Source: Tateyamaria sp. ANG-S1 (GTDB lineage: Bacteria > Pseudomonadota > Alphaproteobacteria > Rhodobacterales > Rhodobacteraceae). Taken from it: DNA of 64,000 nucleotides. Shown here piece after piece: positions 10,363 through 18,733 of this stretch. The translations under genes were made by a program, and so were the position numbers. The notes under the pieces are model-generated. The model searched no databases. It saw only the letters and a program-made list of their open reading frames with translations, and was not told the DNA's origin. Every line of letters begins with the position of its first letter. Within the stretch, counting starts at the first letter, position 1. The stretch lies in NCBI RefSeq assembly GCF_000814025.1, contig NZ_JWLL01000005.1:372001-436000 (forward strand). The letters run 5' to 3'.

Positions 10363-11628
10363 ATGAATGTTGAATTGATCCAGCAGGAGGAGGCTTCTGC
10401 CCCCGACGCCACACATCGTGTGCTGATTGTCGACGACAGCCGTCTACAACGCAAAATCTTGTCGAGTTCCGTGAAGCGCTGGGGGTTCGAGGTTTATGAG
10501 GCAGGCTCGGGTGAGGAAGCGCTGAGTGTATGCAGGGATGTATTGCCTGATTTGGTCCTGAGCGATTGGATGATGCCGGGCATGACTGGGCTCGAATTCT
10601 GTGCCGCCTTTCGAGAGTTGAGCAAGGACCAATACGGCTACTTCATCCTTCTGACATCCAAGAGCGAAAAGGCCGAAATCGCCATGGGGCTTGAGGCAGG
10701 TGCGGACGACTTTGTGACGAAGCCGGTTGATGCCAATGAATTGCGCGCACGGATCGCTGCTGGTGAACGCATCCTGCACATGCAGCGCGAATTGACTGAA
10801 AAAAACCGCCTGATCACCGACACGCTGGATGAATTGCAGCGGCTTTATGATTCGCTCGACAGTGATTTGCTTGAGGCGAAGAAGTTGCAGCAATCGCTTG
10901 TCCGTGAACGCCACAAATCGTTCGATACAGGTGATCTAAGCCTGATGCTACGCTCCAGCGGGCACGTCGGCGGTGACCTTGTCGGCTTCTTTCCTGCGCA
11001 ACCGGGCCATCTGGGGCTTTTTTCCATTGATGTGTCCGGCCATGGGATCAGTTCCGCGTTGATGACGGCACGTCTGGCGGGTTACCTGTCTGCCGCAGCG
11101 CCAGACCAAAACGTGGCGCTTGAGCGTAGCGACGATGGGTCATACGCATTTTTGCCACCGGAAGACGTCATTGAAACCCTGAATGATCTTGTCCTCGATG
11201 AAATGGAGACAGAGCACTACTTTACCCTGCTTCTGGCCGATGTGGATTTGACAACCGGACATGTCAGGATGGCACAGGCAGGTCACCCGCATCCTGCAGT
11301 CCAACGCCAGGACGGCACGATTGAACAGGATGGCCCCGGCGGGTTCCCCGTTGGGCTGATGTCGGGGATCTCCTTCACTCAGTTTGAAACGCAACTGACA
11401 CCGGGCGACCGGCTTTTGTTGCTGTCGGATGGCGTGACGGAATGCCCGGGCACCGATGGTGAGATGCTTCAGGAGGCGGGCCTTGCAAATCTGATGCAAG
11501 ACTTGGCTGATGTTTCGGGACCTGCTTTTTTCGAAGCACTCTTGTGGCGCATGACCGAGTTTGCGGGTGAAACGACATTTCCCGATGATGTGTCCGGCAT
11601 TCTCTTTGAATTCCGAGGTGCAGACTAG
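10363..11628 (+). CDS. Response regulator with PP2C/SpoIIE-type serine phosphatase output
   Basis: A 422-residue signalling protein. Residues about 18-135 are a receiver domain: acidic pair VDD (24-25), phosphoacceptor Asp68 in LVLSDWMMPGM, Thr98, and Lys120 in FVTKPVD. A charged, heptad-like linker (about 140-185) leads to a C-terminal SpoIIE/RsbU-type phosphatase domain with the metal-binding signatures GGDLVG, DVSGHG and LLLLSDGVTE. Such proteins dephosphorylate anti-sigma antagonists in partner-switching circuits. I prefer the ATG at 10363 over an in-frame GTG at 10318; neither has a strong ribosome-binding site. No anti-sigma or STAS gene lies adjacent. Its stop shares CTAG with the next gene. 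Confidence 0.9.
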   Translation: MNVELIQQEEASAPDATHRVLIVDDSRLQRKILSSSVKRWGFEVYEAGSGEEALSVCRDVLPDLVLSDWMMPGMTGLEFCAAFRELSKDQYGYFILLTSKSEKAEIAMGLEAGADDFVTKPVDANELRARIAAGERILHMQRELTEKNRLITDTLDELQRLYDSLDSDLLEAKKLQQSLVRERHKSFDTGDLSLMLRSSGHVGGDLVGFFPAQPGHLGLFSIDVSGHGISSALMTARLAGYLSAAAPDQNVALERSDDGSYAFLPPEDVIETLNDLVLDEMETEHYFTLLLADVDLTTGHVRMAQAGHPHPAVQRQDGTIEQDGPGGFPVGLMSGISFTQFETQLTPGDRLLLLSDGVTECPGTDGEMLQEAGLANLMQDLADVSGPAFFEALLWRMTEFAGETTFPDDVSGILFEFRGAD

Positions 11629-12062
11629 ATGAAGTATCGGTTTAGGAACATCCGATCGCCGTCGTTGTAAACAGCGTCAGTGGCTGATGTCGAGTTCATC
11701 CAGATCACGGTATGGTCAGGCTCCAGCGGTTCGCCCAAACGCATCACGGGGCGCGCAACGAACACGTGGCATAGCTTTTCGGCCCATAGATCGTATTCTG
11801 GCATATATGTGAAACGACGGAACGCCCCCAGCTTTCGCGGCGATCCGATGTGCCAGCCGGTTTCCTCATAGACCTCGCGGTGCAATGCCCGGATCGGGCT
11901 TTCGCCAGGATCAATGCCGCCGCCGGGTAATTGGAATTCCGGCTCTGGACGGCTTTGAAAGGTGAGCATGACCGAAGGTCCGCGATGCAGTATCGCATAC
12001 GCGCCGGGCCGCATCGTGTACCTGCGTCTGGGGTCGGGCTGTTCGCCAAAACGCCGGATCAT
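11625..12062 (-). CDS. Nudix hydrolase (first of three in the window)
   Basis: A 145-residue Nudix enzyme. The Nudix box is complete at residues 48-70: Gly48, Glu54, Arg62-Glu63, Glu66-Glu67, Gly69. Such enzymes cleave nucleoside diphosphates linked to another group; the substrate is unknown. It starts with MIRRFGEQPDP, in common with alphaproteobacterial homologues sometimes labelled MutT-like. It is divergent from hslO and convergent with the response regulator, ending in a shared CTAG. Confidence 0.87.
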   Translation of the reverse strand: MIRRFGEQPDPRRRYTMRPGAYAILHRGPSVMLTFQSRPEPEFQLPGGGIDPGESPIRALHREVYEETGWHIGSPRKLGAFRRFTYMPEYDLWAEKLCHVFVARPVMRLGEPLEPDHTVIWMNSTSATDAVYNDGDRMFLNRYFI

Positions 12063-12070
12063 GCGCCCCC

Positions 12071-12098
12071 CTTTCAGTTTCCGCCCGCTATCCTATAT
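12071..12098 (+). promoter_or_regulatory. Candidate heat-shock (RpoH-type) promoter of hslO
   Basis: CTTT at 12071-12074 and CCTATAT at 12092-12098 are 17 bases apart, close to the alphaproteobacterial RpoH pattern CTTG-N17/18-CYTATNT. The -10 element fits fully and the -35 element in three of four bases. It lies 41 bases before the hslO ATG. Inference from consensus only. Confidence 0.45.
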
Positions 12099-12138
12099 AG
12101 TCGCGATATGCCAATGACTGGCACCAAAGGAAACCCCA

Positions 12139-13125
12139 ATGACACTCGGTTCGCAACTCGCGTGGGACGATACCGTCCTGCCCTTCCAACTTGATGCTTC
12201 CGACATCCGCGGGCGCGTTGCGCGTCTGGACGGAGTGTTGGATGGCATCCTGAAACAACATGATTACCCGCCGCAGGTTGAGGCGCTGATTGCTGAAATG
12301 GCATTGCTAACAGCGCTGATCGGCCAGACGATCAAGCTGCGTTGGAAGCTGTCGCTGCAGGTGCAATCCAAGGGTCCCGTGCGGATGATCGCGACGGACT
12401 ACTACGGACCGGAGAACGAGGGCGACATCGCCCGTATCCGTGCTTACGCCAGCTTTGATCGTGATCGGCTGACCGATGGTGCGCCCTTTGAACAGGTGGG
12501 CGAAGGCTATTTTGCCATCATGATCGATCAGGGGACCGGCATGACGCCCTACCAAGGCATCACGCCGCTGGATGGCGCATCGCTTGCCGCCTGCGCACAG
12601 ACCTACTTTGCGCAATCCGAACAGCTTCCGACACGGTTCCAGCTGAGTTTTGGTAAGTCTACCGAAGCTGGCGGGCCCGAGCACTGGCGCGCAGGTGGCG
12701 TGATGCTACAACACATGCCCAAGGCCTCACCCTTTGCCGCAACGTCCGAGGGTACGGGCGACGTGCTGCGGTCCGATGACCTGCTTGAAGGCGATGAGTC
12801 CGAGAACTGGAATCGTGTGAACATCCTGCTCGATACCGTGGAAGAGATGGAATTGATCGGACCGCACCTTGCGCCGAACGACTTGTTGCTACGGCTCTTC
12901 CACGAGGAGACACCGCGCGTGTTCGACACCCAGCCGATCCGCTTCGGTTGCACATGTTCCGAGGATCGCGTGCGCCAAAGCCTGTCGATCTATTCTGCGC
13001 GGGACATTGAGAAGATGACTACCGAAGACGGCCGCGTTACAGCAGATTGCCAGTTTTGCGGCGCGCATTACGACCTGGACCCGGCCACGGTTGGATTCGA
13101 GGCGGAAACCCAGGGCGGTGCCTGA
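12139..13125 (+). CDS. hslO: Redox-regulated holdase chaperone Hsp33
   Basis: Hsp33 is a cytoplasmic chaperone held inactive by zinc on four cysteines and switched on by oxidation plus unfolding. The 328-residue protein carries the C-terminal zinc switch: Cys271-x-Cys273 (FGCTCSEDRV) and Cys304-x-x-Cys307 (DCQFCG). The N-terminal part is the substrate-binding core. The ATG follows AAAGGAAACCCC. A candidate heat-shock promoter lies just upstream. The downstream Nudix gene starts inside its last codons, so the two are likely co-translated, followed by a nucleotidyltransferase gene. Confidence 0.95.
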   Translation: MTLGSQLAWDDTVLPFQLDASDIRGRVARLDGVLDGILKQHDYPPQVEALIAEMALLTALIGQTIKLRWKLSLQVQSKGPVRMIATDYYGPENEGDIARIRAYASFDRDRLTDGAPFEQVGEGYFAIMIDQGTGMTPYQGITPLDGASLAACAQTYFAQSEQLPTRFQLSFGKSTEAGGPEHWRAGGVMLQHMPKASPFAATSEGTGDVLRSDDLLEGDESENWNRVNILLDTVEEMELIGPHLAPNDLLLRLFHEETPRVFDTQPIRFGCTCSEDRVRQSLSIYSARDIEKMTTEDGRVTADCQFCGAHYDLDPATVGFEAETQGGA

Positions 13126-13717
13126 TCTTCTGGAACAAACACGAGCGGCGCTGGCACAAACCGGCGCCGCTTCGTCTGACTACGATTTGAACAAAGGCGT
13201 TCTTCTGCCTGAGGGACGCAAACTGCGTCCCGCTGCGGTCCTTGCTCCGATCATTGAGGGACCAAACGGGTACGAACTGATCCTCACCAAACGGTCTTCG
13301 GCACTCAAGCACCATCCGGGTCAGATCGCCTTTCCGGGGGGGAAGCAGGATGATGATGACAGTGATCTGGTTGCGACTGCATTGCGCGAAGCGCATGAAG
13401 AAATAGGGTTACAGAGCAACAGTGTCGAAGTGCTTGGCACATTCGCGCCGCACGAGACTGTGACATCTTTCACCGTCACACCGGTTGTTGCCTTTGTGAA
13501 CGGCCGTTTCGATGCCATTCCCGAAGTTGGTGAGGTGTCAGAGGTGTTTCGCGTGCCTTTGTCCCATGTTCTGCAATCGGCCAATTTCGTTGTTGAGGCC
13601 CGGCAGTGGCGCGGACAAAAACGGATGTATTATACGGTGCCCTACGGCCCCTATTACATATGGGGCGCAACCGCGCGTATATTGCGGGCATGGACCGACC
13701 TATTGCCCCCAGACTAG
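13118..13717 (+). CDS. Nudix hydrolase of the CoA pyrophosphatase (NudL) type
   Basis: A 199-residue protein with the two signatures of the CoA-pyrophosphatase Nudix branch: LTKRSSALKHHPGQIAFPGG (about residues 56-75) just before the Nudix box, and TALREAHEEIGL. The family hydrolyses CoA and its derivatives to 4'-phosphopantetheine and 3',5'-ADP. I chose the GTG at 13118, which overlaps the hslO stop by eight bases and gives MPDLLEQTRAAL; an in-frame TTG at 13091 is the alternative. Its end overlaps the next gene by 28 bases. Substrate assignment is by family only. Confidence 0.85.
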   Translation: MPDLLEQTRAALAQTGAASSDYDLNKGVLLPEGRKLRPAAVLAPIIEGPNGYELILTKRSSALKHHPGQIAFPGGKQDDDDSDLVATALREAHEEIGLQSNSVEVLGTFAPHETVTSFTVTPVVAFVNGRFDAIPEVGEVSEVFRVPLSHVLQSANFVVEARQWRGQKRMYYTVPYGPYYIWGATARILRAWTDLLPPD

Positions 13718-14862
13718 AGCCTAACACTGCCTTTTTGACCGATACGGCCGCGCAAGAGCTGTGCGCAGCGTTTGCTGAAGCGGGCTTTCGAGCGCTTTTT
13801 GTCGGAGGGTGTGTGCGCAACGCGATCATGTGCGTTCCTATTTCGGACATCGACATCGCGACTGACGCGACACCGGATCAAACCATCAAGATTTGCACCG
13901 ACGCGGGGTTTCGATGTGTCCCGACCGGAATTGACCATGGCACCGTGACGGTGGTGGTGCAGGGCCATCCGTTTGAGGTGACGACCTTTCGCAAAGATGT
14001 TGCAACCGATGGGCGCCGTGCTGTCGTGGCGTTTTCACGTCATATGGGCGACGACGCCCGGCGGCGGGATTTCACCATGAACGCCCTCTATGCAGATGCG
14101 CATGGGGTGATCTTTGACCCGGTTGATGGCTTGAACGACGCCCGAGCGAGGTATGTGCGGTTCATTGATGATGCCGGTCAGCGCATCCGCGAAGATTATC
14201 TGCGGACCCTTCGTTACTTCCGCTTCTCTGCCCAATACGCGGACCCAGCTGCCGGTTGGGATGCAGAAGCTTTGGCTGGCATCGCCGAGAACCTCGACGG
14301 GCTTGAAACGCTGTCCGCCGAGCGGGTGGGTTCCGAGTTGTTGAAACTGCTGTCCGCGCCTTACGCATCGCCAGCGGTTTCCGTCATGCACCAGACGGGT
14401 GTTCTTTCACGGTTGCTGCCTGGTGCAGATCCGACATTTCTGGGACCGCTTGTTCACTTGGAAGATCTGACAGGTACCGATCCCGACCCGTTGGTTCGTC
14501 TTGCGGCGCTGGGCGGGCAAGATGTTGAGGCGCGACTTCGTCTGTCACGGCGTGATCAGCGACATCTCGAATCGGTGCGGACCTTGTCTGTGTCATCAAA
14601 CAGCGCTGTTGTGATCGGATACCTGGCTGCCAAGGATGCCGGTCGGGGTGCGGTGCTGCTGAAAGCTGCTTATTCGGGCAACGTTCTTGATCCGAACCTT
14701 TTGCGACAAGTGGACAAGGGCGCCGAGGCAGTTTTCCCATTGCTTGCCAGAGACTTGCCGCACCTCTCGGGGCCTGAGTTGGGTGCTGAACTCAAGCGGT
14801 TGAAGCAGCTCTGGCTCGACTCCGACTTGATGAAGAGCAAGGAAGAGCTGCTCGCCCCGTGA
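13690..14862 (+). CDS. CCA-adding tRNA nucleotidyltransferase / poly(A) polymerase family protein
   Basis: Class II nucleotidyltransferase of 390 residues that adds or repairs the 3' CCA of tRNA, or adds A tails. The head domain has FVGGCVRN (38-44) and the metal-binding DID at 53-55, followed by RRDFTMNALY and the REDYLRTLRYFRF helix that are standard for the family. No HD phosphohydrolase motif is obvious in the C-terminal half. The ATG at 13690 lies inside the end of the Nudix gene (28-base overlap); an earlier in-frame ATG at 13606 would be fully within that gene. Only one such gene is visible, so a CCA-adding role is likely. Confidence 0.88.
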   Translation: MDRPIAPRLEPNTAFLTDTAAQELCAAFAEAGFRALFVGGCVRNAIMCVPISDIDIATDATPDQTIKICTDAGFRCVPTGIDHGTVTVVVQGHPFEVTTFRKDVATDGRRAVVAFSRHMGDDARRRDFTMNALYADAHGVIFDPVDGLNDARARYVRFIDDAGQRIREDYLRTLRYFRFSAQYADPAAGWDAEALAGIAENLDGLETLSAERVGSELLKLLSAPYASPAVSVMHQTGVLSRLLPGADPTFLGPLVHLEDLTGTDPDPLVRLAALGGQDVEARLRLSRRDQRHLESVRTLSVSSNSAVVIGYLAAKDAGRGAVLLKAAYSGNVLDPNLLRQVDKGAEAVFPLLARDLPHLSGPELGAELKRLKQLWLDSDLMKSKEELLAP

Positions 14863-15023
14863 CATTTGACCCCTCCGTCACTATGTGTCGTTACAACCTG
14901 ATGGAGAGCGCAATGGTACCAAGGATCTGGAACGACGCCTGATCGTCGCTGAACGTCCTTTGTGACGCGCGTGGCCTTGGCTCGCGTCACATACCTATTG
15001 CACCACATCTCTACGGACCAATC
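14863..15023. other. Intergenic region with a 9-bp inverted repeat before the ABC exporter pair
   Basis: TGTGACGCG (14961-14969) and CGCGTCACA (14983-14991) form a perfect 9-bp inverted repeat with a 13-base loop, 33 bases before the exporter start. There is no U tract, so it is more likely an operator or leader hairpin than a terminator. A 19-codon open frame (14883-14942) has no ribosome-binding site and is not called as a gene. Confidence 0.3.
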
Positions 15024-16865
15024 ATGTTTAAGTTCTTTGAATCGCTAGTCGATCCATACCTGCCTTATACGGAAGCCGACACGCCCCCGACCAAGCTTTG
15101 GCCATTTCTTCGGGAGTATCTGAAGCCGTTCCGTTGGGTGATTGCCATCACCTTCATCTTCAGCACGGTTGTCGCGTTTGGTGAAATCCTGCTGATCTGG
15201 TACGTGGCGCGGATCGTCGATCTGCTGGCGCAGGGAACGCCGGAAGCGATTATTCCGGAATACGGTCTTGAGTTCATGCTGGTCGCCCTGTGGGTGTTGG
15301 TGTTGCGCACGCTGATGGCCTTTGTGGATGTTGCGCTACTGCACAATACGCTTCTGCCCAACCTTGGCACGTTGATCCGTTGGCGGTCACACAAGCACGT
15401 GTTGCGCCAGTCGGTGGGCTGGTTCGAAGATGACTTTGCCGGGCGCATCGCCAACCGCATCATGCAAACGCCGCCTGCCACGGGTGAGGCGATGTTTCAG
15501 GTGCTGGATGCCGGGTCATTCTTTGTCACGTCGGTGATCGGTGCGACCATCCTTTTGATTAGCTTTGATTTGTGGCTTGCTCTGCCGCTGATCCTCTGGA
15601 TTGTCGGGTATTTGCTGTTGATGCGCTGGGTAATCCGCCGTGCGGGTCCTGCGTCCAAGGCCAGTTCGGACGCACGCAGTGCGATCACGGGCCGGGTCGT
15701 GGACAGCTATTCGAACATTCATTCCGTCAAGATGTTCGCCCACCACGACCGCGAGATCGACTACGCCAAAGAGGCGATTGAGAACGCGCGTCAGACCTTC
15801 ATGAAAGAGATGCGTATCATCGTCAAAATGGACGTGTGCCTGACCATCCTGAACGCGAGCATGATCGTGTCGATGGGTGCACTGGCCATCTGGCTTTGGA
15901 TCGGTGGGTTCACGACCGAAGGAATGGTGGCGGCTGCACTGACAATTGCGCTGCGCTTGAACAACATGACTTACTGGATCATGTGGGCCATGACATCTCT
16001 GGTCCAGAATCTGGGTATCATCTCCGAAGGGATGGAGACGATTGCCCAGCCTGTCACGCTTGTCGATGCGCCTGATGCCAAACCGCTTGAACTGACCCGT
16101 GGCGAAATTGCCCTGGAAGATCTGACGCACCACTACGGACGTGGCAGCGGCGGTCTGCAAAGTATCTCCACTGTCATTCAGCCCGGCGAAAAGGTGGGCC
16201 TTATCGGTCGGTCTGGCGCTGGTAAATCGACTTTGGTCAAGCTTCTATTGCGGTTTTACGACGCCGAGGCGGGGCGCATCACCATTGACGGTCAGGACAT
16301 TGCAAAGGTGACGCAAGACAGTCTGCGCCTGAACATCGGTATGGTGCAGCAGGACAGCTCGCTTTTGCACCGGTCTGTCCGTGACAACATTCTGTACGGT
16401 CGCCCGAACGCCACAGAGGAAGAGATGGTTGCCGCAGCCGTTCGGGCCCAGGCGCACGAGTTCATCCTTGATCTTTCTGATCCGGAGGGGCGCACCGGGT
16501 ATGATGCGCAGGTCGGCGAACGCGGCGTGAAGCTTTCGGGCGGCCAACGGCAGCGGATCACGCTGGCGCGTGTGATCCTCAAGAACGCGCCAATTCTTGT
16601 TCTTGATGAAGCCACCAGCGCACTCGACAGTGAGGTCGAAGCAGCCATTCAGGATACGCTCTACCAGATGATGGAGGGCAAGACGGTGATCGCGATCGCT
16701 CACCGCCTGTCCACCATCGCAGAGATGGACCGCATTCTGGTCCTCGATAACGGGAAAATCGTCGAGGATGGCAGCCATGACGCGCTTTTGGCGCAGGGCG
16801 GCCTATATGCCGAACTCTGGGCGCGCCAATCCGGTGGGTTCATCGCGACCGAGGCAGCAGAATGA
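15024..16865 (+). CDS. ABC exporter half-molecule (permease-ATPase), first of a coupled pair
   Basis: A 613-residue type IV ABC exporter of the MsbA/Atm1/MdlB class. The N-terminal half holds several hydrophobic membrane segments (for example around residues 38-60, 80-105 and 160-200). The C-terminal ATPase has Walker A GRSGAGKST at 395-403, the signature LSGGQRQR and Walker B ILVLDEATSALD, all intact. It ends with ATGA overlapping the next gene, a close paralogue, so the two probably form a heterodimer. The substrate (lipid, peptide or drug) cannot be read from sequence. Transcription is away from the nucleotidyltransferase gene across a 161-base gap. Confidence 0.9.
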   Translation: MFKFFESLVDPYLPYTEADTPPTKLWPFLREYLKPFRWVIAITFIFSTVVAFGEILLIWYVARIVDLLAQGTPEAIIPEYGLEFMLVALWVLVLRTLMAFVDVALLHNTLLPNLGTLIRWRSHKHVLRQSVGWFEDDFAGRIANRIMQTPPATGEAMFQVLDAGSFFVTSVIGATILLISFDLWLALPLILWIVGYLLLMRWVIRRAGPASKASSDARSAITGRVVDSYSNIHSVKMFAHHDREIDYAKEAIENARQTFMKEMRIIVKMDVCLTILNASMIVSMGALAIWLWIGGFTTEGMVAAALTIALRLNNMTYWIMWAMTSLVQNLGIISEGMETIAQPVTLVDAPDAKPLELTRGEIALEDLTHHYGRGSGGLQSISTVIQPGEKVGLIGRSGAGKSTLVKLLLRFYDAEAGRITIDGQDIAKVTQDSLRLNIGMVQQDSSLLHRSVRDNILYGRPNATEEEMVAAAVRAQAHEFILDLSDPEGRTGYDAQVGERGVKLSGGQRQRITLARVILKNAPILVLDEATSALDSEVEAAIQDTLYQMMEGKTVIAIAHRLSTIAEMDRILVLDNGKIVEDGSHDALLAQGGLYAELWARQSGGFIATEAAE

Positions 16866-18694
16866 AGATTTCGAACTGGATCGACTCATTCAGGCGGGCG
16901 GAGGGGTCTCCGCCGCAATCCCTATGGCCGTTCATGCGCTGGTGCCTGTCCGGTGCGTGGCCTGCCCTGTGGTTGGCCGCTGCGTGTTCGGCTGCAGCTG
17001 GCGCGCTTGAGGCGGGCACAGCGCTGATCCTAGGTAAGGTGATCGACGCGACAGTTCAGCTTGGGCCAGATGGCTTCTTTTCCGTCTCTAACATTGGGCT
17101 TGTTGTGGGTGCTCTCGCGTTCTTTCTGATCGCGCGCCCGATCTTGTTTGGGCTAAGCGCGGCAACTAATGCCATCATCGTGCAGCCGAATGTAAACCCG
17201 CTGGTCCTGTCTCGCCTGCATCGTTGGACCCTTGGGCAGTCGGTGACATTCTTCGATGATGATTTCGCAGGTCGTATCGCGCAAAAGCAGATGCAGGCGG
17301 CACGGGCTGTTACTGATGTCGTGTCCGAATTCATCAACGTCGTTGCCTTTGCGCTAGCGTCGCTCGCAGGGTCGATCATTCTGCTGTTCGCGATTGACTG
17401 GCGTGTCGCTATTGGCTTCGCCGTTTGGCTTGTTGCCTACTTCACCTTGATCCGCTGGTATCTGCCACGCATCCGCAAACGGTCTGCGGCGCGTGCGGCA
17501 GCACGGGCCATGGTGTCAGGCCAGGTCGTGGACACCATTACGAACATCAAGACAGTGAAGTTGTTCGCCCATGACGACCACGAAGATCAGGCTGCGCTGG
17601 GCGCGATGGGCCATTTTCGCAAGACAGCGGTGGATTTCGGTATCCTGTCCGCCGGGTTCCGCTTTGCCCTGATGACCCTGGCCGGGCTGCTGCCTGTGCT
17701 TTTGCTGGGTGGTACCATCGTCATGTGGCGACAGGGTATCGCGACACCGGGCGATATCGTTGCGTCCGGTGCAATTGCTATCCGCATTGCGCAGATGACG
17801 GGTTGGGTCAGCTTCACGCTAATGGCGATCTATTCGAACGTGGGTGAGATTGAGGACGGCATGCGCACCCTGACCCCGCGCAACCGGGTGCAGAATGCCG
17901 AAGGTGCCAAGGCACTTGGCGACGTTGCCGGTGAGGTTGTCTTTGACAATCTCGGCTTCAGTTACGGGCGTGATACAGGTGGGATCACAGGCATTTCGCT
18001 GCGCATCGCTCCGGGTGAAAAGGTTGGCATTGTTGGCGCGTCGGGCGCAGGCAAGTCAACACTCGTTTCGTTGCTTTTGCGTCTCTATGAAGGGGAAAGT
18101 GGCCGTGTTCTGATTGATGGGCACGACATCAATCATGTGACACAGGACAGTCTGCGCCACAATATTGGGATGGTCACGCAGGAAACGGCGATGTTCAACC
18201 GCTCGGCCCGTGAGAACATTCTGTATGGGCGACCGACTGCATCAGAGACTGATATGATCGCAGCTGCACAAAAAGCGGAAGCCCACGAGTTCATCCTGGA
18301 TCTGCAGGACCACAAGGAACGCAAAGGATACGAAGCGCATCTTGGTGAGCGTGGCGTGAAGCTGTCGGGCGGTCAGCGTCAACGCATAGCCCTGGCGCGC
18401 GCCATCCTGAAAGACGCTCCAATCCTTGTCTTGGACGAAGCCACCAGCGCGCTTGATAGTGAGGTCGAGGCGTCGATCCAATCCGCGCTGACCCGCGTGA
18501 TGGAGGGTAAGACCGTACTTGCTATCGCGCACCGCCTGTCCACGCTGACCGAGATGGACAGAATTGTAGTGATGGATCAGGGCCGCATTGTCGAGGAAGG
18601 TCCACACGATGCGCTCTTGGCCAAAGGCGGGCTTTATGCGCGCTACTGGCAGCGGCAATCCGGCGGTTTCATCAGCACGCAGGCTGCGGAATAG
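16862..18694 (+). CDS. ABC exporter half-molecule (permease-ATPase), second of a coupled pair
   Basis: A 610-residue paralogue of the preceding gene with the same order: membrane domain then ATPase. Walker A GASGAGKST is at 392-400, and the signature LSGGQRQR and Walker B LVLDEATSALD are intact, so unlike many heterodimeric exporters neither partner shows an obviously dead ATP site. The two proteins share their N-terminal pattern (PP.sLWPF) and C-terminal ending (QSGGFI.T.AAE), evidence of tandem duplication. The four-base ATGA overlap indicates translational coupling. Substrate unknown. Confidence 0.9.
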   Translation: MKISNWIDSFRRAEGSPPQSLWPFMRWCLSGAWPALWLAAACSAAAGALEAGTALILGKVIDATVQLGPDGFFSVSNIGLVVGALAFFLIARPILFGLSAATNAIIVQPNVNPLVLSRLHRWTLGQSVTFFDDDFAGRIAQKQMQAARAVTDVVSEFINVVAFALASLAGSIILLFAIDWRVAIGFAVWLVAYFTLIRWYLPRIRKRSAARAAARAMVSGQVVDTITNIKTVKLFAHDDHEDQAALGAMGHFRKTAVDFGILSAGFRFALMTLAGLLPVLLLGGTIVMWRQGIATPGDIVASGAIAIRIAQMTGWVSFTLMAIYSNVGEIEDGMRTLTPRNRVQNAEGAKALGDVAGEVVFDNLGFSYGRDTGGITGISLRIAPGEKVGIVGASGAGKSTLVSLLLRLYEGESGRVLIDGHDINHVTQDSLRHNIGMVTQETAMFNRSARENILYGRPTASETDMIAAAQKAEAHEFILDLQDHKERKGYEAHLGERGVKLSGGQRQRIALARAILKDAPILVLDEATSALDSEVEASIQSALTRVMEGKTVLAIAHRLSTLTEMDRIVVMDQGRIVEEGPHDALLAKGGLYARYWQRQSGGFISTQAAE

Positions 18695-18733
18695 CACTTT
18701 TCCGCCCGCGCCGATCCCGGTAGGCCACCTGAC

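Noticed and set aside
14883-14942. Possible 19-codon leader peptide before the ABC exporters
   Set aside because: No ribosome-binding site, no conserved feature, and distance to the exporter gives no clear coupling.
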